Positions 22,076 to 33,479 of a stretch of 64,000 nucleotides of DNA are shown here, one piece after another. The stretch covers positions 62,001 to 126,000 of the forward strand of contig JAVTVJ010000469.1 in NCBI GenBank assembly GCA_034509425.1. Reading direction: 5' to 3'. Origin of the DNA: Eopsaltria australis. Taxonomy: Eukaryota > Chordata > Aves > Passeriformes > Petroicidae. Under the pieces are notes generated by a model. That model did not search any database, was not told the origin of the DNA, and worked only from the letters and a program-made list of their open reading frames with translations. The translations under genes were made by a program, and so were the position numbers. The first letter of the stretch is position 1, and every line of letters begins with the position of its first letter.

Positions 22076-23414
22076 CAGCCGAGCGGGGCTGGCGGGAGCC
22101 GCGCTCCCCTCAGAGCCCCTGAGGGCGGCAGCAATGGCGGCGCCGCTCCCTCAGCGCCGCCCCGGCCCCGGCTCAAGGGCGGCGAGCCCTCGGCAGCGCC
22201 CTTGTGGCAGCAGGGCCCGAGCCCCGGCCCCATTCCCCATCCCCGTGGGAGGCCGCAGACCTAGGGGATGGGTAGGGGACTCATGCCACGCCAGCCCCGA
22301 AGCCCCTTTGGAAGCCGGCCCGGGGCTCGGCCCCGCTCCTCCGAGGCCCTGCTGGGCTCCAGCTGCTGCTCGCCGCTGCCTGCGGATCTTGTGCTCGCCC
22401 CGAGCGGCCTTTCTTTGCAGCCGGGCTGCTGAGGAGCGCTCGGCAAATGGCACTGCCAGCCCAGTGCTTCAAGGCATCGGCCCGCTGCTTCCATTGTGCT
22501 CTGCCTCACGCCGCTCTTTGCTTGCGCTTTTAGAGCCGGCCTGGCAAGAGAAGCCCCCCAGGAGAGCGGAGCCTGCTCCAAGATCCCACATCCTGGCCCT
22601 GAGCAAGGCATGCAACAGCTCACACTGCTGAAAAGATGCCAGCTCTTCTCAGGCCACACCCAAAGCTGAAACTGTTTCACCTGCTCTTTGCTGGTCCATC
22701 TCTGTCTAAAAGAACTGCCTGAAATGTCAGCTGTCAAGAAAATGTCCTGCACGGATGTTTCCTGTGCTGGTGAGAGCCTTTGAAAGCCAGCCTTGTGCCT
22801 GCCCTCTCTGCTGCTGTAGTTCCATGGCCAGAGGTTGTTGTCTCTTCCCCTGGCCATGGGCAGGCCGGTGTTCAGCCATCTCCAGGACAGCAGGGCCCCA
22901 CGCCACGTCCCTGTCACCTGGGAAGGCAAAATCCATCCCTGCAAATGTGCCCCCCTGCTCCTCCTTGCCAGGCATTTGGCCCTGGCAGTGGGGTTTGCTG
23001 CTGCTGGCTGCAGGAAAAAGGAGACCCCTGAGACACTTGGGGCCAAATGGAACCAAGGAAACCCCAGTGACACCGTGGGGCCTGATGGAACCAAATATCC
23101 ATTGTGACACAGCAGGGCCACCTGGAGCCAATGAGTCCAAAGGTCTAAAACATTCCTTGCATGGCTCTGCCTTGGGGAAGGGGAACCTCCTTGGTGGCAC
23201 CTTGGGCTTGGCACACACTTGAGGAGGGTGTCTGTTTTCAGTGGGGAAACTTAGGAGTTTTAGATTGCTTAAAAATAAAAAAAATAAGGAAAGCCCTCTT
23301 TGCCTGAGTGCAGCCAGCTCTCCGAGCAAAGCAGGTCCCAGGTGAGTGAGCAGAGATCTCCTGAGGAGAGACCCTGGATCAATATCAATCACTGAATGCT
23401 GCAATCACCATTTA
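22076..23414 (-). repeat. Right arm of large inverted repeat
   Basis: Reverse-complement partner of 8595-9916. It starts after the CT satellite at CCCCGCAGCCGAGC and ends at CACTGAATGCTGC. The arm holds the same GTGACACCGTGGGGCCTGA motif related to the 2748-3060 minisatellite. No gene was recognised. Confidence 0.9.
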
Positions 23415-26400
23415 ATTATCTTCCAGCAATACCAGATTCCGACACAGCACAACACGATGATGAACTCCAAAAGAAGCAGGCCTGCCACTATCTGTAGCAG
23501 ACATGGTGTTTCCCAACAGCAAGCCCTTCTGATGCCCTTCTGGGAATCAGGAACATGTGCTGTGGTGCCGGCTGCATCTGTGGGATCAGCGGGGAGCGTG
23601 AGCCCGTGCTGTGCTGCACTGCTGAGCTGGCAGCACGGTGCCTACGGCCAGGACGTTCTCTGTTGCCCCAGAGCTGGGGCCTGCAGGCACCTTGCTGCCC
23701 CTCGGCACAGGCTGTGCCCCCCAACAAAGCCCAGAAGGCCGGCAGGAGAGCCCGGGGGCAGCGCAGCTGCTTGGCCAGTGGCTCCTTCGAGGGACAGGGG
23801 CCAAAGCCAGCCCTGGGCAGCACCTGCCACCCCCGACCCTCCCTGCCCCACCACAGCTGCCCCAGCCCGAGGGGACAGAGCCAGGCCCTGTCAGGAGCCC
23901 GTGCAGCCCCTGCCCAGAGTGGGAGCCAGGGCTGGCTCTGGCCCTGGGCCCGTGGCAGGGCTCCTGCTCGCGGCTGCTCCTGTGCCTTGGGCCTCTGGGC
24001 ACTCAGGGCAGCTCCGGGAGCAGCTGCAGCGGGAGGGACCTTGGTGCCCCAGTCCCTTTGCCACGGGCTCTGAACGTGCTCCAGAGGCCTCGAGGCCGAG
24101 GCGCCTCCAGCTTTGGCTGCTGCCGGGCCCGTGCAAGGGCGGGCCCTGGGGCAAGAGCTGCTGCCACACAGCCCCGCCCAGGGCTGAGCCCCGCACAGCA
24201 ATTACCTCCTGTGACTGTGCCTGTGCTTGACATCGCCTTCGTTCCTGTATCAGAGGCTGCCAGGGAGCCATTCTTTCCTCTAGGAAAGCAGCAGCAGCAG
24301 CAGGGCAGCAAGGCTGCCATGGGTCCCTTCCCACTGTGCCGAGCAGGCGTGTCCAGATGTCACCGAAAATGGGGGAAAAGCAAAAGCCCTTCAGCAACAT
24401 TTTGCTGTTACAGAATCATGCCATTTATTCTGTCCTGGATGTTGTTCTGGCCAGGATGTGCAACAGAAATAATTTCATCCACACATAGCCCGGGTGTGCA
24501 GAGAAAATCAGTCCATGACACATGAGTTTTGCTAGATTTTTCCCAAACTTTACACTGTGGAAAACCCATGGAAATCCATTTTTTAATGCTCATTGATCTC
24601 AAGGTTTATAGTTCTTAGTATTTGGCTTTCTATTGAAACCAGATTTCTTGGCCTCAGATGTTAAATAGGTGCACACTCCTTGATTTCCTTGTCAGCCTTT
24701 TCCAGACCAGGTGTCTCCAAGTATGCCAGGGGGCAGTGTCTGGGGTAGATGTTTGTTGATGTTTGCTGATGGTCATTGATGTTTTGTTGATGGTCGTTAT
24801 CTTTTTGGGTATCTTTTGGGTCATTCCCAGTTTGCTGAGATGTTAAGCTCATCTCCCTTGTGTGGTGTAACATCCCTTAAAAAAAAATTCAGAATTCCTT
24901 TCCCCAAATCAAAGGCAAACCAAGCCTGACTAGAGAAATAAAATTTAAAGAAAATTAAGCTTGCTGTATTTTCCGGCACAGATGGGCAGTGCAAATCCCC
25001 AGCAGCAGAGCCTCAGGAGAAGGCTGAGGGAAGTGCACCCACCACGCCCTTTCTGCAGCTCACTCAGCATCTGATCCCGAAGTTTGGGTGCCTCCAGGGG
25101 TTGCTTGTCTCCTCTGGGTTTGTACTTCCCTCTCGGAGGACCTTAATGGAAAGCAGTTCCATTTCCCCTGCAGACCGGAGTGGCAGTGAGTCACTGCAGG
25201 CTGAGCATACTCCGATCCAAGGAAACAAGTGTGCATAAAGATCACACTGTGAAAAGCCAGTGCCCAGAAAGGCGCCAGAGGAGTCTTCAAGGGTCTTGGG
25301 ATAAAGGGACAGAGTCCATTGGGACATCCACCCGTGGGGTTTTCTGGCTCTCAGTTTTGGAGGACTCAGCCTCCTTTTAAACACCCGGCTGCATGGTGCC
25401 CTCTTCCCTACCTCACTGGCTGAGGTACCAGGCCAGGGGACTCCAGGGACCTTTGTCCCCTCTTTTCCTTTTGCCAGATACCAGTCCTGGTCTCCATCCA
25501 AAGCCGGTGCTAAGGTAGGATGATCGTGTTAGTCCTGGCAGGGATGGGGTCCCTGCAGTCGGAGCCCCTCTCCAGGCTGTGCTTTTCCCTACCGTGCTTT
25601 GCTCTTCAGAGGGAGCTGGCTTGGGGCAGGTTACTCCGGACACACAGCAGTGTCAGTGTAGGCAGAATCCCTAAAGCCCTCATAGAGCTGTGCTTGACAG
25701 CAAAACTACCTCTGAATCAAACTGATTTTAAAGATTGTAGCACTTCTGCAGTTTCAAGGGATAGTAAAGGCAGTGTTGCATTCTGAGAAAGAACTCCACA
25801 GTCGGAGCTGTTGGTGTCATATAACTAATTTGTAGCTCATTGTGATGATGATGATGATGATGAGAACATAGAACAGTTCTTTTTTTTGTTTCTCCCCCAA
25901 ATAAAATGGCAGAGTTCAGCTTCTGGAGAAAAGAACTACCAAAGGTGCTGTTTGGCAGTCACGGAGGGACAGGTGGGGGGGAAGGAGATGCCCTGGAGGC
26001 ATGCTCTGGTGGGCTCCGGCATTTAAACAAGCTTCTTTTCATACAGAGATTGGGCCATTTTCAGTACTAAATGGCTCCATGGAATGGTTTCCCGGGTCTT
26101 ATGCTGGCCAGAAAGCTTTTAAAGCCAATGGGAGTTTAGCGTCCCTGAGAAAGGGAGCGTCAGTTCCTCTGCCAGGTGAAACATTTCATTCAAAAGCTAA
26201 ACCTGTGTTTAGAGAAGCCAACAGCCTGATGTAAACAAGGCCATAAAGCTTCTGCACTCCTCCTGAGCGGGCGTGGCAGAGCTGTTATGTTTGACAGCAG
26301 TTCCGCGGCAGTATCAGCTGCAGCAGAGTGCTCAGGGCAGGCTTGGGGAGGAGCGGGCCAGCAGGAAGCTGAGAGAACCCCCTGCTCTGGAACTGAGGGA

Positions 26401-27594
26401 GTTCTTCCAGAAGCAAACAAAGATGGTGACTTCAGGATCTTCCCGCTGTGCTCAGAGTTTGCCTCTGAAGACCAAGAGCTGAGCTTGTCAGAAGCGCTGG
26501 CAAATACCTGGCAAAATGTTTTAGGCTCTTTGGTTGTGAGGGGGTACAAATCTCCCGTGGGGAAAGAGCCTCAGCAGCAGGCTGGGCGTCTTCATGTGTC
26601 TGAGTTCTTCGTAAAGATTACCAATTAAATGCAACTTTAATTTTTATTCAAGAATGTAAAAACGTTTTAAGTTTCACAGAATTCTAGAACTACTTTGAAA
26701 AACTGGAAACTATTGTGGATAAATGGAACAAAACTTTGGGGATGTCTATCTCTATAAAATATTTCTAAAATATTATTACATATTGTTCCATTGAAAAAAC
26801 AATTTCTAAACCTTTCTAAAAAATTCTAATTTCTAAAAATGAAAAACGAAGATAACATGGGACTGCTGTTGGTCACAGCAGCCCCGTGCCCAGCTGCTGC
26901 CTGCCCAGCCCTGGCTGTGCCCAGACAAGGAGCTCTGCCAGTGCTGGTGCTACCAGCCAGACGCCAGAGCTCAAGCTCAGAGGTGGTGCTGGACTCAAGC
27001 CCTGCCCTGGCAGGAGGGGGCCACCTTCAGTCCTGGCCGGACACCAGGGCCAGTGCCTTCAAAGAACGAGGCTCCAGGTCTGGGTGGGGGCAGCATGTCC
27101 ACAGCAACCAGCTGGTGATGCAGCCTAGGCTGGTGTCAGTGACAGTGGCATTGAGAAGGCTGATGACAGGTACAGGTCCCTCCAACTGTGGTATGTCGTC
27201 GTCGTTCTTGTGAAGGTTCAGAGGTGCTCCTGTGCAGAGGGGAGTGGCTGAGGCACCCAGGTGCCGGTGGCACACAGGGACCCTCCTGCACAGCTGGCCC
27301 AGAGCTGGCAAGGCTCCCCAGCACTGCTGGAGCTGCTGGCACAGCCTGGCCCAGCTGCACAGCTGCCCCTCAAGGCCCCAGCCAGCAGGGGATGGCTCTG
27401 GGCAGGCTCCCTGGCCAGGAGCGGCCCCAGAGCGCGTCTGCCTTTCAAGGGCAATCTCATCCCCGCTCTTTCTCCTCCCCACCTTGCTTTGCCTCTACCA
27501 CTGCTCCTGGGGCTGCTCTTGGCCAGGCAGCCTCAGTGGGCGGCCCAGGGAGCGCTCGGCGGCCCGTGAGCCCCCGGCACAGAGGGGTCAGTGC
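23415..27594. other. Mixed sequence without recognised genes
   Basis: 23480-24240 and 26880-27590 are GC-rich with overlapping frames. 24560-26870 is more ordinary and includes short GTTGATG-rich repeats (24750-24800), a (GAT)n run at 25843-25863 and an A/T-rich segment at 26620-26850. I could not assign any family to the frames here. They lack paired splice sites that would join into a protein I recognise. Confidence 0.35.
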
Positions 27595-28107
27595 GTCCAA
27601 GGCTATCGCCACATCATGGGCCTGGGGAGGGTCTGACCGCTCCATGCAATCATTAAACCTCTCCACAGGTGGGGAAAATCCCCACCTTTCCTACCTGTAA
27701 GCCCACCCCTTCCTCAAGGGCCTGCCAAGCAGAGCAGCTGGGGCACGCCTTCGGCACCCGTGTCCCTCTGCTGCCCCCCATCCCCATGGATGGATGCTTT
27801 TGTCAGGCTCGCTCCCCCCGCCCCAGCCCCAGGCTGCCTGGCAGAAGCTGTCAGCAAGGCCGGGAGCCGGCTCCCCTTCCCCAGCATCTGTCCCCTGTGC
27901 CACCAAAAAGCAACTGTGGCCTCATCTTGATTTCATCGCGGCGCCGAGCGTGTCCTGCAGGAAGGGGCCGCAACCAAGGCCAATGGGCTTTGCCCCGCCG
28001 GCGGCCAGCTCCAGGATGGTGTTCTCCGGCTCCACGTCGTGCTCCAGGAGAACACGCCAGCTGTGCCTCGGCTTGCGGGGCATCATGATGCCATTGAGCT
28101 GCAGGGG
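27595..28107 (+). repeat. Segmental duplication B, copy 1
   Basis: From GTCCAAGGCTATCGCCACAT to GAGCTGCAGGGG, about 513 bp nearly identical to 34063-34576 with only scattered substitutions. Both copies carry the same degenerate PIM exon on the minus strand. Confidence 0.9.
27922..28085 (-). pseudogene. Degenerate PIM-like kinase exon (catalytic loop region), copy 1
   Basis: The minus strand reads RVLLEHDVEPENTILELAAG then GLGCGPFLQDTL. This lines up with the PIM catalytic loop and DFG region seen in the intact gene nearby ([30 protein letters not shown]). HRD is degraded to EHD and DFG to LGCG, so it has no catalytic residues. It lies just downstream of the intact PIM gene in the same orientation and represents a decayed tandem copy. 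Confidence 0.75.
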
Positions 28108-28331
28108 GACGTTTCCCCTTTTCCAGTCCCTGGCAACTTCACCACACTGCAATGACTGCTCCAACAGGACAGGGAGCACTGAGCCGCTCTCTCCACAACT
28201 CGCCCAGGAGCAGCGGCAGCATCTCCTCGGCTGCGCTCTCTCCTCTGTGCCGCGGCCGCAGGGAAACACTCTGGGGTTTGCTTTGAGCACCACGAGGCGC
28301 GTGCAGCTGGTACTTGCTGGGCTCCTGGATC

Positions 28332-30447
28332 CTACTGGGCAGAGGGATGGATCTCTGCTGTCTCCTGGGCCAGGGGACGGTCCTGCAGCCAAGAGTGCTT
28401 GAACAGGTCTTCCAAGGCTGGCCTGTCTGCGGGGTCCATGCATAAACACCACCTGATGAGGTGCTGGCACTCTGGCAAGAGAGAAACCAGAAACCGCTGG
28501 TCAGCGGGAAAAGGCTCCATGCTCTCCCAGATTCCACGGTGCCCAGGCCACACTAGGAGTGCTCAGAGCTGCACCCCATCGAGCGATTCCCATTGATCCT
28601 CCCTTTCGCAGCAGAGCAGCACAGAGGCACGCGGACCACCTCCTCCAGATAAGCCCAGGAGATCAACCTCCTCCCTAGCTGCAAGAGCAGGACGCTTGCG
28701 TGCCACCTGCCCTCTCCCAAGCCCGTTCTTCCTGCCGTGCCTTGAAGGCGCATCCCCACCTTGAGACACTCGGGCCGGGAAGAAGAGCTGGCCCCGGACG
28801 ATGTCCTCATCCGTGTTGAAAGGAAGGTGCCCGCAGACCATTTCAAAGAGCAGGATGCCCAGGGACCAGATAGCGGCTGGCTGGCCATGGTAGCAGCCAA
28901 AGAGGATCCACTCCGGCGGGCTGTACTCCGGCGTTCCTATGGGACATGGGCACAGCTCATCAGGCCCGTGCTGCTCCCTCCCAGACAGCTCCCGTTCCAC
29001 AAGAGCCAGCCCCTGCCCTGCTCTGCCGAAAAGCAACTTGGCTGCAGCCGGCTGAAGGAGGAGTCTCCCTCCCTCACTCCCTCGCTCCCTCGCTCCCTCC
29101 CTCGATCCCTCCCTCCCTCCCCCAGTGCCAGCAAAGGGGGGACGCTCCGCTGCGCGGCCGGGCATCGGCTTTGGGCTCGCCTGACATTCGGGTGTAGAAC
29201 GTGTCCTGGAGGAGCGTGCCGCAGCCGAAGTCGATGAGCTTCGCCTCGCCGCTGGTCAGGTCGACGAGGACGTTCTCGGCCTTGATGTCGCGGTGCAGGA
29301 CGCCGCGGCTGGTGCAGTGCCGCACGGCCTCCAGCACCTGGCGGAACAGCCCCCGCGCCACGGGCTCCGTCAGGAACCTCCGCTCGTCCAGGAAGTACCA
29401 GAGGTCCTGACAGCGCTCCGGACGCTCCATGACCAGCGCGAAGCCGTCGGCCACCTCGAACCAGTCCAGGAGCCGCACGACGCCGCGGAAGCCGGGGCAC
29501 GACACCATCCAGAGCAGCGCCAGCTCCAGGGGCACAAGGGCGCCGTTGCGCTGCGGGGGAACGCCCATGCCCTCAGCGGGGCCGCTGCTGCGCCGCGCCT
29601 TCGGCACCCCCTGCCCGGCCCCACCGCTGCTCGCCATCGCCCGGCCCGGGACGCTCCGCGGCCCCCGCTCACTCCACGCTCACTCCCCTCGCAGCGTCCC
29701 GCCTCCCACTCTGCCGGGCCTCGCCTTAGCCCCGCCCGGCACGCCCCGCCGCCTTCTCCCGCTGGCCCCGCTCACTCACCAGCCGCGCCCACTCCGAGAT
29801 GCGATCCCGGCACACTCGCTTGATGGCCACCTGCAAGCCAAGGCCAGTGCCGGGCTGAGCTCGCCGCCCGCCGCCCGCTCTCCGCCCCTCTCCGACCCGG
29901 CCCTGTCTCTTACCGGGGCGCCGTCGGCGAGCCGGGTCCCGGAGTAAACGCTGCCGCAGCCGCCGCTCCCCAGCAGCGGGCCCTCCCGGTAGAGCTGCTC
30001 CAGGGGAGGCTTCTCCGCCCGCGCGGGCGGCACCGCGCTCTCGGCATTCTGCCCGGGCCACCCGACCGCCCCAGGCGCTGCTGCTTCCCGAGCCGCCCCG
30101 GGCTCCGGCGGCTCAGGGCCGGCGGCCGAGCTGACGAGCGGCGGAGCTCGGACCGGAGAAGCTGCCGGCGATGCTGCCGGCGACGGGGCGGGAGCCGGGC
30201 GGCAGCGGGGCGGTTGCGGGCGGAGCCGCGGGAGGGGCCTCGTTCGGGGCCGGGGCCGGGCCCGAGCCAGGGCCTGCGCCAGGCGGAACCAAAAGGCGCT
30301 GCTGCTCCGCCAGCACCAGAGCGAGAGGCTCTGCCATCGCCGCCACAGCCAGTACGGAGACCAGCCGGCGGAGGCGGCACCGCGGCGGGCCGGGCAGCGC
30401 CGGGCACGGGGCGGCCCCGCCGAGGGGCGCCCTGCAGGACGCGGCAT
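28332..30447 (-). CDS. Serine/threonine kinase, PIM-1-like, five exons
   Basis: Exons (minus): 30447-29914, 29830-29780, 29550-29181, 28936-28760 and 28471-28332. Phases join without a stop to give 423 codons plus TAG. The start [11 protein letters not shown] is followed by a Pro/Ala/Arg-rich N-terminus of about 140 residues. The kinase domain then shows [12 protein letters not shown] (P-loop, end of exon 1), VAIKRV (catalytic Lys, exon 2), HRDIKAEN and [10 protein letters not shown] (exon 3), [11 protein letters not shown] and a [13 protein letters not shown] helix (exon 4), and [20 protein letters not shown] (exon 5). PIM kinases are constitutively active, short-lived Ser/Thr kinases of growth signalling. 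HRDIKAEN has Ala where PIM proteins usually have Asp (HRDIKDEN). Intron 3 starts with GC (AG|GCGAGC) instead of GT. PIM-like genes are multicopy in songbirds, and surrounding decayed exons fit that. It is probably functional, but a processed transcript would be the proof. Confidence 0.85.
29070..29121 (+). repeat. CCCT-rich low-complexity tract in PIM intron 3
   Basis: CCCTC-type repeats (CTCCCTCGCTCCCTC) lie inside the intron between exons 3 and 4 of the PIM-like gene. Confidence 0.85.
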
Positions 30448-30500
30448 GAGCCGGGCTGCGACAGGCGGAGACAGGGACGCGACGGCACGGCAGTAGAGTG
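29130..30500. promoter_or_regulatory. CpG-rich island over PIM exons 1-3
   Basis: Very high G+C with dense CpG from about 29130 to 30500, unlike the flanks. It covers the start of the PIM-like gene at 30447 and its first exons. This fits a CpG-island promoter, inferred from composition only. Confidence 0.55.
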
Positions 30501-30947
30501 AAGTGAGTGTGAGAGGGACAAGGGGACGGAGAGCGAGTGGAAAGTCGAGCGGCAAAACCGATTGACACAGGCGCTGCTGCTGCTGCTGCTGCTGCACGCC
30601 GCACGGGACGGAAGAAATAAACAGCCATATGAAAACCGGCACTAATTCCTATTAGAGAAGCAAGCAAATCAAGCAAGCAATAAAGAAGAGTGTCGCCTTG
30701 TGGTTTTTTCTTCCTTGGCTGAGAGCAAGCATTTCATGGGGAAGAATTGAGTCTCCTGATGGTTGGGCGAGAGTGGACACGAGTGGAGCCTTTAATTTTC
30801 AAGTAGAAAAGGGAAATGGTGTCTGGAACGTCGTCTCTTTTCATCCTCTCTTGAGACACTTGCAGCCTGATAAAAACCATCGGCTGCAAGGTGGAACTTG
30901 GTGCCCAGTTTCTTTTTCTGCCACAGGCTGAGGAGGGGAAGTATGCC

Positions 30948-32040
30948 AGAATCATGGAGTCGTGGCATGCTTTGGCTTGGAAGGGACCTGAACAATCGTG
31001 TCCTTGCAAGGCCCCTGCTGTAGCTCGGGAGCCCTTGCACTAGACTGGCTTGTCTAGAGCTCCATCCAACCTGGCCTTCAACACCGTCAGGGATGGGCCA
31101 TCCACACCTTCTCTGGGCAACCTGTTCCAGGAGAGTCTTTTTTCTGCATACCTCATCTAAACCTCCTGTATTAGGTCTGACTGGGGTAAAGCTCACAGGC
31201 CTTACACTGCTGTGCTTTGCTTTGGTAGCTGGTGTTGATAACAGAGCAGTGTTTTGGCTACTGCCAAGCTGTGCTGTCCCTCTGACATTCCTTCCCCCAC
31301 CAACGGGGATGGGGGTGGGCAAGATCCTGGGAGGGGACACCAGCAGGCCAGCTGACGCCAGTCAGCCAAAGGGATGTTCCATACCATATGACATCAGCTC
31401 AGATATATAAGGGGAGGAAGAGAGGAGGAGGCACTCAGGGCTGGTCCATGTTTGCCTCCTTGAACAACCGTCACGCGTGCTGAAGCGCTGCTTCCCAGGA
31501 AGTGTCCGGACATCGCTACTGGTGGGAAGTAGAGATTGATTGTTTTCCCCTCTGCTCTTGCGCGTGCAACTCTCAGCTTGCTTGTTCTATTTTTCTCCCC
31601 GCTGTAATAAAACTGCCTTTTCTTACCCTGATAGTCTTTTTCAATATTATCCTCTCCCCTCTCCCAGTGGGAGAGGGAGTGATAGAGTGACTGAGTGGGT
31701 ACCTGGCCCCTGGCCGGGGTCAACCCACGACACCTCCTCTCTTTCCGTTTGGATCCCTTCTCCCGTGTGCTGTCCCTGCCTGCCCTTGTACAAAGTCCCT
31801 CTCCAGCTTGCTTGGAGGTTGCTGTCAGGTACTGGAAGGCCACAGTTGGCTCAAGCCTAAGCCTAAGGCTCTTTTCCAGGCTGAACAAGGCCAGCTGTCT
31901 CAGCCTTTCCTTGCACGAGAGGTGCTCCAGCCCTGGGATCATCTCGGTGTCCCTCCTGGGCACCTGCTCCGGCGCGTCCATGTCCTTGCCGTCCGTGCTG
32001 GGGAGCCCGGCAGAGGCGGACGCAGCACTGCAGGTGCGGT
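30948..32040 (-). mobile_element. CR1 LINE fragment (copy 2), interrupted by a solo LTR
   Basis: The plus strand begins CCAGAATCATGGAGTCGTGG and TTGGAAGGGACCTGAACA, the reverse complement of a CR1 3' end. It continues with CATCCAACCTGGCCTTCAAC and CTCTGGGCAACCTGTTCCAG to 31166. It resumes after the LTR at 31733 with the CAGGCTGAACAAGGCC and GAGAGGTGCTCCAGCC segments. The insertion at 31167-31732 is younger than the CR1 and younger than the duplication that made copy 1. Confidence 0.85.
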
Positions 32041-32825
32041 GTCAGCGGCGTGAAGGGGACACGGCCCTGCCAGCGGCTCCGGGAGCCAGCAATTGGCGAT
32101 GGGCCGCCCGCTTGGCACAGAGCCGGGGCCTTTCTGCCTGCCCTTCTCCCCGGGGGCGCCTTTCCCCGCCCGCCCGGCCGCTGGCTCGCTCGCTGCTCGG
32201 GGGAAATGCACCCTGTGCCGCCCCTCAGGGCCGCCCCTCAGGGCCCCTCTCCCGGGGGCTCCCTGGTGCCATCTTGAGGGCCCCAGGCCTCGGCCCTCAC
32301 CGTGCTCAGCCCAAGGCCGTGCAAAAGCACATTGTAAAAACACACACACACAGTGCCCTAGGATTGCAAGGTTGATCTTTTGTCTCCAGCGTCAGTTTGC
32401 TTGAAGAGTCCGGAGGAGCTTCTAAAATCACCATGAGAAAAGAGCATGAACAAGTTCTGCTTTGGCACTACCTCAAGGCTTTGAGGGAGAGGCTTTGTGG
32501 TGCATGCTCGCTCACAGGGACGCACAGAAAGCGTTGAAATGGTAAAAAGAGTCCAAAGCCCTTAGGAATTGGAAGGAAAACCTGAGGAAGTGGCAGCTGG
32601 CACCTCAGAAACATGAGGAGCAAAAGCCAATCTTCTACCCGAGCTGCCTGGACAGGGGCAATTCTTCCCATGGCATCGGCGTGGCCACGGCTAGAAAGGG
32701 CAGCGAGCAGACAAATTTAGCTTCTCCTGCCAGCCCCTGAAATGCCAGTTGTCATTTGCGTGCACAGGGGATTCTGCTTCAAAGCCGGAACTTGCGCAGC
32801 TGCTCCTTGGGCGCTGCTTGCACAC
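31055..32825 (+). repeat. Segmental duplication A, copy 2 (with LTR insertion)
   Basis: Paralogue of 16447-17665. Apart from the 566-bp LTR plus 5-bp target repeat, it is collinear from the CR1 part through the ACACAC run (near 32340) to the CGGAACTTGCGCAGCTGCTC end. The order PIM gene - CR1 - duplicated flank (28332-32825) parallels PIM last exon - CR1 - flank at 16132-17665. Confidence 0.9.
31167..31732 (+). mobile_element. Solo LTR (566 bp) with perfect 5-bp target duplication
   Basis: Starts TGTATTAGG and ends CCCACGACA. CCTCC lies immediately on each side (31162-31166 and 31733-31737). The paralogous copy 1 has a single CCTCC in AAACCTCCTCTCTTTCC, which is the empty site. Inside are ATATATAA (31403-31410) and AATAAA (31606-31611), in U3-R order for plus orientation. 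Five-base target repeats are usual for ERVL-type elements, so this family is the likely source (inference). Confidence 0.92.
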
Positions 32826-33479
32826 GGGCATGGCGGTGCTGCAGCAGCTGTCCCGCACACAGGGAGGGCCCTGGAGCGTCCCCAGGGCCAGCAAGGACCG
32901 GAGGAGGGAACACGCTCGGGATCTGTTCTGGGATCTCCATTACCGTGGGCTTGTGGGAGATCCTTTGCTCTCTTTGACTGGAGGGGGGCGCAGAGCAAGG
33001 CAAATGGAATCAAGATGAGACGGGGATCAAGCAGCCCCACGCCGGCCAGCGTTTTCTCCCACCAGGGCTCCTCTGAGTTTAGTGAGCTAGCGAAGCCTGC
33101 GGAGCAAATGCGGCCAGGGAGTGAGGGAAGGGCTGCCTGAGAAGGAGTCCCAGAAAGCCCATGTAGGCATTTCTCTTCCCCAGGGGCTCCTGGGGAGACA
33201 AAGGATACAAGAAGGATGTCCCATCTCCCCATATTCCCTTTTCATCCGGAAGCTATTCAGGCTTCTTGAAGGCGCTGCTGCAGTTGGCAATGGGAGCTAG
33301 TTTTGAATTTTTTACATTGCTTAAGCCACCCCTGCCAAATGCCATCAAATGGCTGAGGAAGGACACGAGAAGATTACACTGGAGGAAGGGGACAAAAAGC
33401 TTGGAAAACAATTAAAGCAACGCTCCGATGACAACAAGAAAAAGATGTATTTTTGACAGCAAATTAACACCCGCCACCC

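Noticed and set aside
21136..22122. Plus-strand Ser/Leu/Phe-rich frame of over 300 codons
   Set aside because: Same artefact from the CT satellite.
22134..22631. Frame starting MAAPLPQRRPGPG in the inverted-repeat arm
   Set aside because: An equivalent frame exists in the left arm with different breaks. It is Ala/Pro/Arg-rich, as expected from CpG-rich sequence, and no domain or splice pairing was found; kept only as part of the repeat.
23488..24525. GC-rich frames possibly belonging to another kinase copy
   Set aside because: No kinase motif (HRD, DFG, SPPEW, CQHLIRW) is found on either strand in this interval.
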